Positions 62,675 through 64,000 of a stretch of 64,000 nucleotides of DNA are shown one piece after another. The stretch comes from Curtobacterium sp. MCBD17_035 (lineage in GTDB: Bacteria; Actinomycetota; Actinomycetes; Actinomycetales; Microbacteriaceae). Location of the stretch: positions 682,001 to 746,000 of the forward strand of contig NZ_CP126279.1 of the NCBI RefSeq assembly GCF_003234815.2, written 5' to 3'. How positions within the stretch are numbered: position 1 is the first letter of the stretch; the number at the start of each line of letters is the position of its first letter. The position numbers were made by a program, and so were the translations under genes. The notes under the pieces were generated by a model, which saw only the letters and a program-made list of their open reading frames with translations, did no database searches and was not told where the DNA came from.

Positions 62675-63861
62675 CCGCCACCGGGACGACCACCGATCTG
62701 CTCGACTGGGTCGCCGGGCACCGCGACGCGATGGTGGGCGACGTCCTGGCGTACGTCGGGATCGAGACGCCCTCGGACGCGCCGGCGCTCCTCGCGGAGG
62801 GCCTCGCGTGGGTCGAGCAGTGGCTCGGCGCGACGGTCGGCGCTCCCACTGCTCGCACCGTGCACCCGACCGACGGCCACGGTGACGTCGCGGTACTCGA
62901 CCTGGAGGCGCCGCTCGGCTCCGACGTGTGGGTCACCGCGCTCTGTCACTACGACACCGTGTGGGCCGCCGGGACCATCGCTGCGCGTCCTGCCGCCGTG
63001 GACGGCGACCGGATGACCGGACCCGGGGTCTACGACATGAAGGCCGGACTGGTGCAGCTCGCGTGGGCGATCCGTGCCGTGGACGCCGCCGCACTCCCGC
63101 GTCCGAACATCCGCCTGCTGCTCAACGGCGACGAGGAGGTCGGCAGCAAGGGCTCCCGCACCGTCATCGAGGACACGGTCCGGCGCACCGACGGGCCCGT
63201 GCTGGTGTTCGAGGCGTCCGCCGGAGAGCACGGCGCACTGAAGACCGCCCGGAACGGGGTCGGGCTGTTCGACATCGAGATCACCGGCGTCGAGGCGCAC
63301 GCGGGACTCGACCCCCGCGCCGGGGCGAGCGCGGTGGACGAGCTCGCCCGGGTCGTGCTGACGCTCCACGGCGCGACGGACCTCGAGGCCGGGACGAGCT
63401 GCAACGTCGGTGTCGTCGCGGGCGGGACCCGTCCCAACGTCCGTGCGGGACACGCGTCCGCGGCGCTCGACGTCCGCGTCTCGTCGTCCGAGGAGGCGGA
63501 CAGGATCGACGGCGTGCTCGCGGCGCTCACCCCGGAGAACCCACTGGCGACGATCACCGTCCACGGTGGGTGGAACCGACCGGTCATGGAGCGCACCGAG
63601 GCCAACGTCGCCCTGTTCGCACGTGCTGAGTCGGTCGCCCGCGGCATGGGGCTGACGGTCGAGGAGACGGCGGTCGGCGGCGCCAGTGACGGGAACTTCG
63701 CCTCTGCGCTCGGTCGCGCCGTGCTCGACGGACTGGGCGCCGTCGGTGACGGAGCGCACGCGCGGCACGAGTGGGCGAGCGTGCAGGGCATGGTGGAGCG
63801 GACCGCACTCGCGGCGGGCGTCCTCGTCGACCTGGCGAGTGGGACCGACGTGCGCCGCTGA
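62671..63861 (+). CDS. M20-family peptidase/amidohydrolase (carboxypeptidase G2-like)
   Basis: 396 residues. Dinuclear zinc site: VTALCHYDTVWAAGT with H and D, GPGVYDMKAGLVQLAW with the bridging Asp, LNGDEEVGSKGSR with the catalytic Glu and a Glu ligand, and the terminal ASVQGMVERTALAAGVL near a final His. Dimerisation domain about 190-300 (DIEITGVEAHAGLDPRAGAS). Removes an acyl or amino-acid group from its substrate. Last gene of the cluster. Confidence 0.92.
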   Translation: MTATGTTTDLLDWVAGHRDAMVGDVLAYVGIETPSDAPALLAEGLAWVEQWLGATVGAPTARTVHPTDGHGDVAVLDLEAPLGSDVWVTALCHYDTVWAAGTIAARPAAVDGDRMTGPGVYDMKAGLVQLAWAIRAVDAAALPRPNIRLLLNGDEEVGSKGSRTVIEDTVRRTDGPVLVFEASAGEHGALKTARNGVGLFDIEITGVEAHAGLDPRAGASAVDELARVVLTLHGATDLEAGTSCNVGVVAGGTRPNVRAGHASAALDVRVSSSEEADRIDGVLAALTPENPLATITVHGGWNRPVMERTEANVALFARAESVARGMGLTVEETAVGGASDGNFASALGRAVLDGLGAVGDGAHARHEWASVQGMVERTALAAGVLVDLASGTDVRR

Positions 63862-63877
63862 GTCCCGCGAGCAGGAC

Positions 63878-63908
63878 GGCGGACGGGAGGCCGGGCCTCC
63901 CGTCCGCC
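63878..63908. terminator. Strong terminator hairpin ending the catabolic cluster
   Basis: GGCGGACGGGAGG and CCTCCCGTCCGCC pair perfectly over 13 bases with a 5-base loop. It lies between the M20 gene and the convergent partial gene at the window edge and could stop both. Confidence 0.8.
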
Positions 63909-63912
63909 GGTG

Positions 63913-64000
63913 TCAGGGGTGGGCGGGCCCGACCACGACCGCGCCCGTCGTCAGCAGGTGCACGGTGCCCGATGCGCAGGCCGTGTACGCCGTGTCCTTG
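63913..64000 (-). CDS. C-terminal end of an unidentified protein, cut by window edge
   Basis: An open minus-strand frame enters from the right and stops at 63913, five bases from the hairpin. The last residues read KDTAYTACASGTVHLLTTGA then VVVGPAHP. The amino acid composition fits coding sequence and the placement against a two-way terminator supports a real gene, but 28 residues are too few to name it. Confidence 0.45.
   Translation of the reverse strand, partial: KDTAYTACASGTVHLLTTGAVVVGPAHP

Noticed and set aside
1..64000. CRISPR array or prophage
   Set aside because: No regularly spaced repeats of 25-40 bases with unique spacers, no cas genes and no phage structural genes were found.

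Overview
This 64 kb window comes from the chromosome of a high-GC actinobacterium. The family make-up (LCP protein, DyP-type EfeB, Excalibur protein, MoxR-DUF58-transglutaminase operon, DtxR/IdeR-type iron box) suggests Microbacteriaceae, perhaps a Curtobacterium-like species. The genus is inference from gene content; no rRNA or marker gene is present to confirm it.

Positions 1-16.7 kb form an accessory island. It is visibly richer in A/T than the rest and has long gaps between genes. The left edge is an IS3-family (IS6110-like) element inserted next to the tail of another transposase-like gene. A minus-strand trio follows (Phd-like antitoxin, metallophosphoesterase, AbiEi-like winged-helix protein). 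Then come a small HTH protein, an ImmA/IrrE protease paired with a class III nucleotide-cyclase-like protein, a DUF1508 protein, a TIR-domain protein, a large HEPN-motif protein, a GIY-YIG protein with a two-helix membrane protein, a convergent beta-family/sce7726-family pair and an ApeA-like HEPN protein. Most of these families are linked to anti-phage defence or toxin-antitoxin systems, so I read it as a defence island. The cyclase/protease pair and the beta/sce7726 pair are the best candidates for little-described systems. Two short membrane-protein reading frames in the island look frameshifted.

Positions 16.9-64 kb look like core or niche-adaptation chromosome with very high GC and tight gene packing. 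In order: GAPDH, GlxA-type regulator, MFS transporter, GntR and LysR regulators, LCP cell-wall ligase, BNR-repeat protein, tRNA-Ser(GCT), ABC exporter pair, Fic protein behind a palindromic operator, Excalibur protein, acetamidase, the MoxR-DUF58-transglutaminase operon, Na+/H+ antiporter, glycosyltransferase, TRIC channel, the efeUOB iron-uptake operon behind an iron box, a TetR/MFS divergent pair with two operators, pyruvate oxidase, the 5-oxoprolinase genes pxpA and fused pxpBC, a sugar isomerase/oxidoreductase operon, an SDR, glucose-6-phosphate dehydrogenase, dienelactone hydrolase and tRNA-Arg(ACG).

The right end (57.3-63.9 kb) is one co-directional catabolic cluster: a double-module Lrp/AsnC regulator followed by a polysaccharide-deacetylase-family hydrolase, an MHS-type transporter, an SDR, a ketopantoate-reductase-like enzyme and an M20 peptidase. 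Its substrate cannot be read from sequence but looks like an imported amide, ureide or acylated amino compound.
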